A stretch of DNA of 37,371 nt from Pseudomonas sp. PB120 (GTDB taxonomy: Bacteria > Pseudomonadota > Gammaproteobacteria > Pseudomonadales > Pseudomonadaceae): contig NZ_RWIN01000139.1 in NCBI RefSeq assembly GCF_009761815.1, positions 1 to 37,371 on the forward strand. The letters are read 5' to 3'. The position numbers were made by a program, and so were the translations under genes. This document shows, piece by piece, positions 1 to 7,238 of the stretch (position 1 is its first letter; each line of letters opens with the position of its first letter). The notes under the pieces are model-generated. The model had not been told where the DNA came from. It saw nothing but the letters and a program-made list of their open reading frames with translations, and did no database searches.

Positions 1-127
1 TATCGTTAAAAATATCCATGCGGGTCAGGCCTTCGACCCCTTCGTGGGTCACCGCCACGCCCATGCGCTGGGCGCGGGCCAACCCATCGGAGGCCGGGTC
101 GATGCCGACCATCACGGCCATTTCCAG
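1..127. repeat. Terminal inverted 127-bp repeat, left copy
   Basis: Bases 1-127 are the exact reverse complement of 37245-37371. The first mismatch is at base 128 (A here, G on the reverse complement of the other end). The repeat lies inside mhpF. A match of exactly 127 bases at both sequence ends is what a de Bruijn assembler with k=127 leaves when a contig stops at a repeat, so these are probably contig ends rather than a biological terminal repeat. Confidence 0.9.
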
Positions 128-211
128 ATGTTTGGCGTTGCGCAGGATCTTGATCATCAGGTCGGTGCCGATGTTGCCGGAACCGATGATGGCGACTTTG
201 AGTTTATTCAT
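1..211 (-). CDS. mhpF: Acetaldehyde dehydrogenase (acylating), N-terminal part, copy 1
   Basis: Partial gene that runs off the left edge; the first 70 residues are visible. The MhpF/DmpF family converts acetaldehyde, NAD+ and CoA to acetyl-CoA as the last step of meta-cleavage pathways, normally in a channelling complex with the pyruvate aldolase MhpE. The visible part starts MNKLKVAIIGSGNIGTDLM, with the Rossmann GSGNIG loop and an acidic residue at the second strand (VGIDPASDG). It is the last visible gene of a minus-strand lower pathway, after the hydratase at 528-1316. An aldolase gene is expected beyond the edge. The same gene occurs in inverted orientation at 37161-37371 with only three synonymous differences over 211 bases. 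Confidence 0.95.
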   Translation of the reverse strand, partial: MNKLKVAIIGSGNIGTDLMIKILRNAKHLEMAVMVGIDPASDGLARAQRMGVAVTHEGVEGLTRMDIFND

Positions 212-266
212 GGCAGAGCTCCAGCCGTGCATGACAGGCCAGCCGAAAAGAACCGGCCCGCAGTGT

Positions 267-482
267 CTAGGGGTGTTTGGCAACTTTGCGCAACACCAGG
301 TAAACGCCGATGAAGCCGCTGAGCAGGCCACTGACGAAGCCGCTGATGCCGTTGCCCAGCGAGTTGTCCAGAATGCTTTGCGGAAACGGCACCAGGAATT
401 GATTGACGCTGAAGGCCAGGATGGCAGCGACCACACCGCCAATGATCCCGGCCAGGATCGACTCTTTAAGGACGAAGTTCAT
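267..482 (-). CDS. Small two-helix membrane protein, unknown function
   Basis: Predicted 71-residue protein starting MNFVLKESILAGIIGG. The ATG at 482 is preceded by a good AGAGGAGA site, which is why it is preferred over a longer reading frame. Two hydrophobic stretches are visible, roughly residues 8-28 (Gly/Ala/Ile-rich) and 45-62 (GFVSGLLSGFIGVYLVL), the second followed by a basic LRKVAKHP tail. It therefore looks like an inner-membrane hairpin. It lies between the dienoate hydratase and mhpF, where canonical mhp operons have no gene. I do not recognise the family. Its position in the operon suggests co-expression with the lower pathway but says nothing firm about function. Confidence 0.7.
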   Translation of the reverse strand: MNFVLKESILAGIIGGVVAAILAFSVNQFLVPFPQSILDNSLGNGISGFVSGLLSGFIGVYLVLRKVAKHP

Positions 483-527
483 ACCCTGTCTCCTCTGGGT
501 GTACGACGCGATGGGCAGCACCCCGTG

Positions 528-1316
528 TCAGGTGAAACGGACCGAGCAACTGCCCACACCGCCGATGGAAACGCGCAAGTTGTCACCCGCCTTGACCGCA
601 ATCATCGGACCGAGCGAACCGGAAAGGATCACCTCTCCCGCTTTCAACGACAGGCCCAGGCGCCCCAGGGTATTGGCCAGCCAGGCCACGGCCACCGCAG
701 GCGAGCCCATGGTCGCGGCACCCGCGCCGGTGGCGACGATCTCGCCGTTTTTCTCCAGGACCATGCCGCAGTGCAACAGGTCCACGTCCTGTACGGGCAC
801 CAGCCGGTCACTGAGTACGAACACCCCGCACGAGGCGTTGTCCGCCACGGTGTCCTGGATCTTGATTTTCCAGTCCCGGATGCGCGAATCGACAATTTCG
901 AAACAGACCATCACGCCTTCGGTGGCGCGCAATACGTCCGCAACGGTGATGCCTGGCCCCATCAGATCGTGCTTGAGCACGAACGCCAGTTCGCCCTCAG
1001 CCTTGGGCTGAATCAGCGAGGACGTCGCGATGGCGTTTCCGGAATTGACGACCATGGCATCGGTGAGGATGCCGAAGTCCGGCTGGTCGACGCCCAGGAG
1101 CGTCATCACGGCTTGGCTGGTCACGCCGATTTTCTTGCCGACCACCCGCTCGCCATCGTCCAGGCGCAGCGCCATGAGGTGCTGCTGGATGCCATAGGCA
1201 TCTTCAATGGTCAGCTGCGGATAACGTTCGGTCAGCGGCGCAATGGCCTCGGCCCCGCGCAGCGCGTTGTAGAGGTCGACACTGATTTCTTGCAGCAACG
1301 AATCATCAATACTCAT
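528..1316 (-). CDS. 2-hydroxypenta-2,4-dienoate hydratase (MhpD/2-keto-4-pentenoate hydratase family), region A copy
   Basis: 262 residues, the same length as MhpD. The family adds water to 2-hydroxypenta-2,4-dienoate to give 4-hydroxy-2-oxovalerate for the aldolase MhpE. Family signatures are present: VVGKKIGVTS and LGVDQPDFG around residues 58-82, a metal-ligand region at QPKAEGELAFVL, and DTVADNASCG in the C-terminal half. A CGGAG site precedes the ATG at 1316. By eye it is only moderately similar to the second copy at 36360-37148, so the two hydratases are old paralogues or separately acquired. It follows the flavin monooxygenase by 13 bases in unit 3. Confidence 0.92.
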   Translation of the reverse strand: MSIDDSLLQEISVDLYNALRGAEAIAPLTERYPQLTIEDAYGIQQHLMALRLDDGERVVGKKIGVTSQAVMTLLGVDQPDFGILTDAMVVNSGNAIATSSLIQPKAEGELAFVLKHDLMGPGITVADVLRATEGVMVCFEIVDSRIRDWKIKIQDTVADNASCGVFVLSDRLVPVQDVDLLHCGMVLEKNGEIVATGAGAATMGSPAVAVAWLANTLGRLGLSLKAGEVILSGSLGPMIAVKAGDNLRVSIGGVGSCSVRFT

Positions 1317-1329
1317 CGGATACTCCGGC

Positions 1330-2460
1330 TCAAATGGGTTCGCTCAGGATCAGCAGCGCATGCTCGACCACTTTGGTTTGTGCCTCGACCGGCGCCCGCG
1401 CCTGCTCCAGGCGGCCAAGCTCCATCGAGCTTTCGGTAACCAGCCGGCAGCGCGCCTCGCGGCGTTCCATGAAGCGGGCAAACACCTGCTCGACGCTGTC
1501 CGCCCGACCCAGTTCTTCCGCCAGCACCAGGGCGTCTTCGATGCCCATGCCCGCGCCGGAGGCCAGCTGTGGGGTCGTCGGGTGCGCCGAGTCGCCAATC
1601 AGCAAGACGCGCCCGCGATACCAAGGGGCCGGCAAACTGAAAATTTCCAGTGGGCGGAAGTTGATGTCCGCGTTGTCCTGCTCGCCAAGCGAATCACGGA
1701 CGTCGGCCAGCACGCCGCCGTAGCTCTCCAGGCGCTTGGCCAGTTCGCTGTGGAAGTTGGCCGGTTCGATGAACACCTGTGGGGTGCGCTCAAGCAGGAA
1801 CATGTACATGTGGGTCGCTGACACCGGAGAGAAACCGACCTTGTACGGCCCTCCCAGGAAGTACGTGCGGCGCTTGATGCTGGCCGGACGCTCGAGAAAC
1901 AGGCGCCAACAGCTCTGGCCGGTGTACTCGGGTTTGGGAGCGTCAGGCATGATCAGCCCGCGCACCCTGGAGAACACCCCGTCGGCGCCGAGCACGATGT
2001 CATAACGACCCTGGCTGCCATCGCTGAACGTCACGTTCACCCCGGCGTCATCCTGCTCCAGGGCCTCCACTGACAGGCCCAGGCGGATTGGTGCGCCCGC
2101 CGCCTTAACATGCCGGGCAAGAATGCCATGCAGGGTCGGGCGCATGATCCCGCCGCTGCCCTTGGTCGGGCTGTCCGCCGGCATCGGCGTGTCCAGCGTG
2201 CGCAGCGGCTCGCCCTGGGTATTGCAGACCTGAATGCCTTCGCCGACGTACGCCTCATCCTCCATGTCGGCATAAACGCCGAGCTGATGCAGTGCACGCA
2301 GGGTCGGCCCGGTGATCGTCAGCCCGGCGCCCAGCGCGCCCCAGTTCGGGTTGATGTCGATCATGTCGACCTCGACACCGATGCGGCGCAAGGTAATAGC
2401 GGCGGACATACCGGCGGTGCCGGCACCGACGATCAACACTTTTTTTACGGTTTGAGTCAT
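1330..2460 (-). CDS. FAD-dependent aromatic monooxygenase (group A hydroxylase)
   Basis: 376 residues from the ATG at 2460, which has AAGGAA upstream. The class A single-component flavin hydroxylase pattern is clear: GAGTAG dinucleotide loop at residues 12-17, the DG motif (GADGVFSRVR, D160-G161), and the GD motif (LLIGDSAHPTTP, G289-D290). It resembles salicylate and 6-hydroxynicotinate hydroxylases more than the long MhpA type. It probably hydroxylates a phenolic acid with NAD(P)H and O2 to make a catechol-type substrate for one of the ring-cleavage enzymes in the same unit. The exact substrate cannot be told from the sequence. Confidence 0.88.
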   Translation of the reverse strand: MTQTVKKVLIVGAGTAGMSAAITLRRIGVEVDMIDINPNWGALGAGLTITGPTLRALHQLGVYADMEDEAYVGEGIQVCNTQGEPLRTLDTPMPADSPTKGSGGIMRPTLHGILARHVKAAGAPIRLGLSVEALEQDDAGVNVTFSDGSQGRYDIVLGADGVFSRVRGLIMPDAPKPEYTGQSCWRLFLERPASIKRRTYFLGGPYKVGFSPVSATHMYMFLLERTPQVFIEPANFHSELAKRLESYGGVLADVRDSLGEQDNADINFRPLEIFSLPAPWYRGRVLLIGDSAHPTTPQLASGAGMGIEDALVLAEELGRADSVEQVFARFMERREARCRLVTESSMELGRLEQARAPVEAQTKVVEHALLILSEPI

Positions 2461-2518
2461 CGCGGAATTCCTTGTTTTTGTTCTTGTTCGGCTGTTGTTC
2501 AAATGCCCGGCGGGCCGG

Positions 2519-3349
2519 TCAGGCCGCCTTGAGGAAATTCGTCACCAACTGACAGAACGCGGCGGCGTGCTCGATCTGGGTCCAGTGGCCACAGCGCCCG
2601 AAAATATGCAGCTGGCTGTCGTCGATCCACTGCTGCAACGTCAGTGAGGTGGACAGTGGAATGACCTTGTCGTCGCGGCCATGGACCAGCAGCGTCTTGT
2701 GGCCGATGCCACGAATCTGGGACTCGCCATGGGCCATTGCTTCCACCCAGCGCTGGCGTGGTGCCGGGAACATCGCCGAATAGGCTTCCTGGACCCCGGG
2801 CCGTTTGCTGGCTTCGTAGCGCATGCGCACCAGGTCGTCGCCGACCAGCGACTGGTCATAGGCGAAGATGCGCATGATCGCCCGCATGTTTTCTTGCGAC
2901 GGTTCATACCCCCACACCGCGTCCAGGCCGGGTGTCAGTTCAAACGGAACCCCGACACTGCCCATCAGAATCAGCTTGTTGACGCGTTCCGGATGGTGGA
3001 TCGCCAGGGCCAGGGCCATGGAACCACCGAACGAGTTACCGATCACATTGACCTTCTGGACGTCCATTGCATCCAGGAAGTCGACCAGTTGCTCCAGCCA
3101 GAGTGCTCGCGAGTAGTCGATACCTGCCGGCACCTGGGTGAAACCGAAGCCGGCGAGGTCCGGTGCGAGCAGACGGAAGTCGCCCTGCAGGCTCTGAATG
3201 CTCAGGCGCCAGTTGGCCCAGGCACTGACGCCGGGGCCGGAACCGTGCAGCAACAGCACCGGTTCACCGCTACCGATGTCGTGGTAGTTGGTCACGATGG
3301 AACCGGTCTGGATGCTTTGGCCAATCTCGGGATTTTGTGGGTTATTCAT
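2519..3349 (-). CDS. Meta-cleavage product C-C bond hydrolase (alpha/beta hydrolase)
   Basis: 276 residues from the ATG at 3349 (GAGAGGC upstream), the usual length for MhpC/BphD/XylF-type hydrolases. Visible features are the oxyanion segment HGSGPG (35-40), the nucleophile elbow GNSFGG (S106), the acid in GRDDKVIP (D227) and GHW (H255). These enzymes cleave the 2-hydroxy-6-oxo-diene ring-fission product into 2-hydroxypenta-2,4-dienoate and a carboxylic acid. The released acid depends on the ring substituent and cannot be read from the sequence. It sits between a second hydrolase (3366-4700) and the flavin monooxygenase and feeds the hydratase downstream. Confidence 0.9.
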   Translation of the reverse strand: MNNPQNPEIGQSIQTGSIVTNYHDIGSGEPVLLLHGSGPGVSAWANWRLSIQSLQGDFRLLAPDLAGFGFTQVPAGIDYSRALWLEQLVDFLDAMDVQKVNVIGNSFGGSMALALAIHHPERVNKLILMGSVGVPFELTPGLDAVWGYEPSQENMRAIMRIFAYDQSLVGDDLVRMRYEASKRPGVQEAYSAMFPAPRQRWVEAMAHGESQIRGIGHKTLLVHGRDDKVIPLSTSLTLQQWIDDSQLHIFGRCGHWTQIEHAAAFCQLVTNFLKAA

Positions 3350-3365
3350 CTTTGCCTCTCTGTGA

Positions 3366-4700
3366 TCAAACGTCGGCACGGCGCCAGACCAGGCGTGCGC
3401 TTCGGGCCTGTGGAGTGCCTTCTTCAAGGCGTGCACTCAGGGTCAGGGTGCCGTCGTCGTTGACGTCGAAACGGCGTTTCTGCGCGCCGCCCACCCAGTT
3501 GGGGAACAAGCTGATATCCACGAAGTGCGTGATCACATCACCGTTCAACTCGTAACGACCGCCGTACGCCAACAGGCTGGAGTAGGCACCGGCCTTTTCC
3601 GCGTCACTGGCGTTCCACTGGCCGCCCGTTTCGAAGTTCGGCCGTTGCGCCCTGGCGATCATGCAGCTCATGTGACCGCCCTCGGTGTACAGGATGAAAC
3701 CGTGCAGGTGCTCGCCCATCGGCAGCTCGCGACGGCCGTCGTCGAAGGCCTGTTCCCAGGAAAGGATTTCCCAGCGGCCAACCGGGTTGAGGGGGGGCGT
3801 CATGATGGTTTTCTCCGCTGATGGCAGCGAGCCTAGGAAGGCCGCCACCACTTCGTTGTGTTCGCTGGCACTTTCGAATTGGGCCCAATGCCCGGTGTCG
3901 CGGGCGCAATGGAACGTGCCGTTGCGCACTCGACGGGCGATGTGTTCGCCAAGGGCTGGCGGTGTGCGATTTTTTTCGCCCCAGTACACCAGCGTCGGCT
4001 GGCTGATCTGCGCGGCCAGTGCGTCGGTCACCAGGTGCTGGCGAATGGTCGGACCGGCCAGGTATTCGCTGATGAATTCCATTTGCACGGCGGCCAGTTC
4101 AGGCTGGCAATACAGCGCCTGACGCACCTTGACCGCTTCATCGGTGAGGCGCTGCGGGTTGGCCAGAATGCGTGCCATGCGGGTTCGCACGTTGTCGAAG
4201 CTCGGCTCGCGCAAGACCTCCAGCGAACTCGGCAGATTGCTCGCCCAGTCCGGCTCGACATAACCCTCTATAGCACCGGCGTCGGGTGTGTAGCCCATGG
4301 TGGTGGTCAGCACGAGCGCGTCGACCCGTTCGGGATGCCGCAATGCCAACTGCATGGCCACCCAACCGCCCAGCGATTGCCCCTCGACAAAAGCACTGGC
4401 CAGGCCGAGCTGATCCATCACATCGACCACTTGATCGACCAGAACGGGAATGATCTCGGGGTCGTAACCCTCGGTCTGCGACTTGCCATGCCAGAGAAAG
4501 TCCAGGGCGATGACGTGGAAATGCCTGGCCAGTTCGGCAATGTTCAGCGCGTAGTTTTCCGCATGGCCGCCAGTGCCGTGCAAGAGAATCAGCGCCGGCC
4601 CCGAGCCGGCTTCAATGATGCGAGTGCGGTACTTGCCCTGGATCTGGCGCACTTGGGTGTGCAGCAGCTCGATCCAGTATGGCGTTTGAACGTCGGACAC
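3366..4700 (-). CDS. Alpha/beta hydrolase fused to a C-terminal lipocalin-like domain
   Basis: 444 residues from a GTG at 4700 with GAGGAG eight bases upstream; the in-frame ATG further upstream lacks such a site. Residues 1-295 form an alpha/beta hydrolase similar to meta-cleavage hydrolases: HGTGG oxyanion loop (41-45), GQSLGG elbow (S109) and DTGHW (H271). The usual acid position reads GEKNRTP, with Asn244 where Asp is expected. Residues 300-444 match the lipocalin-like (Lipocalin_5 type) pattern: GRWEILSWE, LHGFILYTEGGHMSCMIAR, YGGRYELNGDVITHFVDISLFPNW. Met300 (ATG at 3803) has its own GGAG site, so the second domain may also be made alone. Function is inferred: cleavage or hydrolysis of a ring-fission product, with a ligand-binding partner domain. 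Confidence 0.85.
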   Translation of the reverse strand: MSDVQTPYWIELLHTQVRQIQGKYRTRIIEAGSGPALILLHGTGGHAENYALNIAELARHFHVIALDFLWHGKSQTEGYDPEIIPVLVDQVVDVMDQLGLASAFVEGQSLGGWVAMQLALRHPERVDALVLTTTMGYTPDAGAIEGYVEPDWASNLPSSLEVLREPSFDNVRTRMARILANPQRLTDEAVKVRQALYCQPELAAVQMEFISEYLAGPTIRQHLVTDALAAQISQPTLVYWGEKNRTPPALGEHIARRVRNGTFHCARDTGHWAQFESASEHNEVVAAFLGSLPSAEKTIMTPPLNPVGRWEILSWEQAFDDGRRELPMGEHLHGFILYTEGGHMSCMIARAQRPNFETGGQWNASDAEKAGAYSSLLAYGGRYELNGDVITHFVDISLFPNWVGGAQKRRFDVNDDGTLTLSARLEEGTPQARSARLVWRRADV

Positions 4701-4790
4701 GAAATTGCTCCTCGAAATCTGGTGAAGAGGTGCCCTGCCCGCTCGCCGCAGCGATGGCGTGCCGGACACCCGATGAGGAAACCGGAGGCG

Positions 4791-5762
4791 TTAGAGCTTC
4801 TGCTCTTTGCTCGCGGAAATCGGCCCTTTCAAGGTGCCGTCGGATTTTTCCAGGCCAAAGGTCCATTCCGAAAAAATGTGCGCGATGGCGGCGAAGTCCT
4901 GGGCTTCCCATTCTTCCGTCACCACGTCCTCGTCGGCGGCGTACTCCCAGGAACCGCCAAACGGGGTCTGGAAGTACCAGAAACAGGCGGAGGAAATGGT
5001 GTGGCGCCCTGGGCCTGCAAATGTCTTCCAGCCCAGCGAGTCGAGGTGCTGGCCGCCGCCGATGACTTCGTGGATGTCGCGTACTTTGAATGCCAGATGA
5101 TTGAAGCGAGTCCCCGGCACCCGGGCATTCATGAAGAACACGTGATGGTGGTTACCGCTGGGCGAGCAACGCATGAACAGCCCGCGATCGGCATAACGGT
5201 CAGAGACGAGGAAGCCCAGGCGTTCGATGTAGAAACGCGCGGCTTCACTCGCGTCATCCACACCGATGGCGATGTGGCTAATTTCACGCGGTTTGGCGAC
5301 TTTGTAGGCCGGCGCGCGGCGGTTGATGCGACTCGGCTGGCCCGGTGCGTTGAAGCGGGTGACATCAAAGTGCACCGGTTTGCGCTGGGTGATGCGAAAG
5401 CCCAGGTTGATGCCCAGATCATCGACGCTGTGCAGCACGCCGTCTTTATCGATTTCGACCCGGCGATCACGTCCCAGGTCCTCGGCCAAAGCCGCGAGCG
5501 TAGCCTGGTCTTCCACGCCCCAGACGATCTCGCACAGGCCGCTGCCACCACCAATGGGTGTGCGCTCGATGCGCGAGAGATCGGTCTCGACAACCTGGAC
5601 CTCGGAGCCATCGACGGCGCGAAACAGCTTCACTTCCGGGTCGACCGAAGGCACATACGACAGCCCCCAATCAGCCGCGAAACGACAGGCACCGGCGAGG
5701 TCTTCGACCGCGAACCGGACACACTCGACACCGGTGAAACGAAACGGATTGTCCTTGCTCAT
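4791..5762 (-). CDS. Type I extradiol (VOC-fold) ring-cleavage dioxygenase 1
   Basis: 323 residues from the ATG at 5762. Two VOC modules are visible, the first degenerate (about 10-125) and the second catalytic (about 158-275). The 2-His-1-carboxylate iron triad is intact: H163 (ISHIAIGVDD), H222 (FNHLAFKV) and E273 (GSWEYAAD), with a conserved HHHVFF segment between. Such enzymes open catechols next to the diol with O2 and Fe(II). It is the first gene of unit 3 and precedes two hydrolases able to act on its product. A shared upstream motif at 5905-5912 suggests common control with units 1 and 2. The substrate is unknown. Confidence 0.88.
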   Translation of the reverse strand: MSKDNPFRFTGVECVRFAVEDLAGACRFAADWGLSYVPSVDPEVKLFRAVDGSEVQVVETDLSRIERTPIGGGSGLCEIVWGVEDQATLAALAEDLGRDRRVEIDKDGVLHSVDDLGINLGFRITQRKPVHFDVTRFNAPGQPSRINRRAPAYKVAKPREISHIAIGVDDASEAARFYIERLGFLVSDRYADRGLFMRCSPSGNHHHVFFMNARVPGTRFNHLAFKVRDIHEVIGGGQHLDSLGWKTFAGPGRHTISSACFWYFQTPFGGSWEYAADEDVVTEEWEAQDFAAIAHIFSEWTFGLEKSDGTLKGPISASKEQKL

Positions 5763-5904
5763 GATTGCCTTCTCTACTGTTCTTGTCGTTGTTTCGCCGA
5801 GGCCGTTTCGCAGGCAGTGAGCACGCCGCAAGCGCCATCGCGATATTCAATGAACCTCATGTTAGGGAGCGCTACAGAGGGGAGCCAGAGGGATTCCCTC
5901 AAGG

Positions 5905-5912
5905 CAGATATC
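5905..5912 (-). promoter_or_regulatory. Shared upstream motif, site 1 (CAGATATCC)
   Basis: CAGATATC followed by CAACAAATGCAAGG, about 146 bases upstream of the dioxygenase ATG at 5762. It resembles the sites at 13622-13630 (CAGATATCTACAAATTGCAGG) and 20581-20589, though the downstream ATTAG part is missing here. This is the weakest of the three copies. It may be an activator site for unit 3. Confidence 0.4.
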
Positions 5913-5958
5913 CAACAAATGCAAGGCTGGAACGGTGCGTTTCGGGCTTGTACAGATA

Positions 5959-6066
5959 CCCCTGTGGGAGCGAGCCTGCTCGCGATGAACGCACAGACAC
6001 CGCGTCCATTCAGAAAGGGCGCGTTATCGTTGACGTCCATCGCGAGCAGGCTCGCTCCCACAGGGG
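5959..6066. repeat. REPIN (inverted pair of REP sequences) 1
   Basis: Perfect 29-base inverted arms at 5959-5987 and 6038-6066, each with the Pseudomonas REP core GGGAGCGAGCCTGCTCGCG, separated by a 50-base spacer. Elements of this kind are mobilised by RAYT transposases encoded elsewhere. This one lies just downstream of unit 2 and may act as a transcript-stabilising or terminating hairpin. Confidence 0.9.
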
Positions 6067-6086
6067 ATTGGGGGGATTGGCTGATT

Positions 6087-6205
6087 CCTGTAGGCGCGAG
6101 CTTGTCTCCGGGCGGCGTTCCGACGAAAAACGTTCAGACAACGCAGTCATTCAGACAGCACGCGTTATCGTTGACGTCCATCGCGAGCACGCTCGCTCCT
6201 ACAGG
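6087..6205. repeat. REPIN 2, left arm degenerate
   Basis: The right arm (6179-6205, CATCGCGAGCACGCTCGCTC then CTACAGG) is a good REP sequence. The left arm (from 6087, CCTGTAGGCGCGAGCTTGTC) has decayed. The spacer ends with the same GCGTTATCGTTGACGTC stretch as REPIN 1, so the two are related, probably by tandem duplication or insertion of the same family. Confidence 0.8.
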
Positions 6206-6215
6206 GGGTCGGCGA

Positions 6216-7172
6216 TCAGGCAGGGCTGTTCGCCGGTTTACGCGGCCCATCGAACGGTGCCCAGTTTTCTTCCAGCATCTCCATCAGGTAAGCCTGGGCG
6301 TTATCCGCGTGCAGGGGTACCTCGCGCGGTACCCAACTGTCATCGTGCTTGTCCATGTCGGCGTCGTACTCGAAGCGGCACCCCAGCGGGCCATCGAAGT
6401 ACCAGAACCAGTTCGACCCGAAGTTGTGCCGCCCCGGGCCCCAGAAGCTCGGGTAACCGAGGTCACGGAAGCGGTTGCCCGCCTGCATCACTTCGCTCGG
6501 CCCGCCCAGGTGAAACGCCATGTGCTCAATGCCCTTGAGCTGTGGCGGGGTCTGGATCAGGAACATGGTGTGGTGTTCATGAGTGCCTTTGGAACGCATG
6601 AACGGGCCGCCACCGAGACGGTCATTGACGCGAAACTGCAGGCGGTCGACATAGAACGCCTCAGCCTTGGCCACGTCCGGCACGAACATTGCAAAATGCC
6701 CCAGGCTGCGCAACTGCGGCACAACCCCCTGATCGTCGACACCGATGCAATTGACAGGTCGTTGCAGCGGCGCGCCCGGTGCGTTGATTTTTTCCGCCGG
6801 CAGGCTGATCTCGCGACGGCGGGTCAGCTGGAACACCAGCGGGATGTCCAGGTCGTCGAGGGCCTCGATGGCCCCGTCGTCCAGGCGCGTGACCTCGCGA
6901 TCCTTGCCCAGCTCGGCGGCAATCTGATCGAGGCTTGCCTGGTCAGCGACACCATAGACAATCTTGCGTGCCTTGTTGGTGGGGCTCAGCGCTGGCGACA
7001 GGTTCGGGTCGCTGGCGTCGCAGATAATCACGCCGGTGCCGTCCAGGGTTTCAAACAGCAGGCCTTCACGTACCTGCCCCGCCGGCTTCAAGCCGAAATC
7101 CGTCATGTACCGGGCGGCGACTTCGAGGTCGTCCACACCGAAGACCACCGCATCTGGACCGATGATATTCAT
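6216..7172 (-). CDS. Type I extradiol (VOC-fold) ring-cleavage dioxygenase 2
   Basis: 318 residues; the ATG at 7172 follows AACGGAGTAACG. Two VOC modules, with the Fe(II) ligands H159 (LGHFAMFVPD), H217 (IEHMAFHLGG) and E268 (CRFEYDAD) in the second. An EHHTMFL segment and a GPGRHNFGSNWFWYF stretch match dioxygenase 1 (GPGRHTISSACFWYF), so the two are distant paralogues. It is the last gene of unit 2, after the Rieske dioxygenase genes, and is therefore the likelier enzyme for the first ring opened. The exact catechol is unknown. REPINs follow its stop codon. Confidence 0.88.
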   Translation of the reverse strand: MNIIGPDAVVFGVDDLEVAARYMTDFGLKPAGQVREGLLFETLDGTGVIICDASDPNLSPALSPTNKARKIVYGVADQASLDQIAAELGKDREVTRLDDGAIEALDDLDIPLVFQLTRRREISLPAEKINAPGAPLQRPVNCIGVDDQGVVPQLRSLGHFAMFVPDVAKAEAFYVDRLQFRVNDRLGGGPFMRSKGTHEHHTMFLIQTPPQLKGIEHMAFHLGGPSEVMQAGNRFRDLGYPSFWGPGRHNFGSNWFWYFDGPLGCRFEYDADMDKHDDSWVPREVPLHADNAQAYLMEMLEENWAPFDGPRKPANSPA

Positions 7173-7238
7173 GAATCGTTACTCCGTTGTTCGCGCAGTG
7201 CGCTGCAGGGGGCGGCGTCAACGCGCGCCCCGATCCGA

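Larger units (their letters stand above)
5763..6215. other. Non-coding spacer between units 2 and 3
   Basis: This 453-base gap holds the leader of the ring-cleavage dioxygenase gene (5763-5900), a copy of the shared CAGATATC motif at 5905-5912, and two consecutive REPIN-type palindrome pairs (5959-6066 and 6087-6205). I see no convincing gene in it. Several open frames cross it only because of the GC-rich repeats. Confidence 0.8.

Noticed and set aside
5959..6205. CRISPR-like array
   Set aside because: The repeated units are paired in inverted orientation with the REP core and only two pairs are present; they are REPINs.
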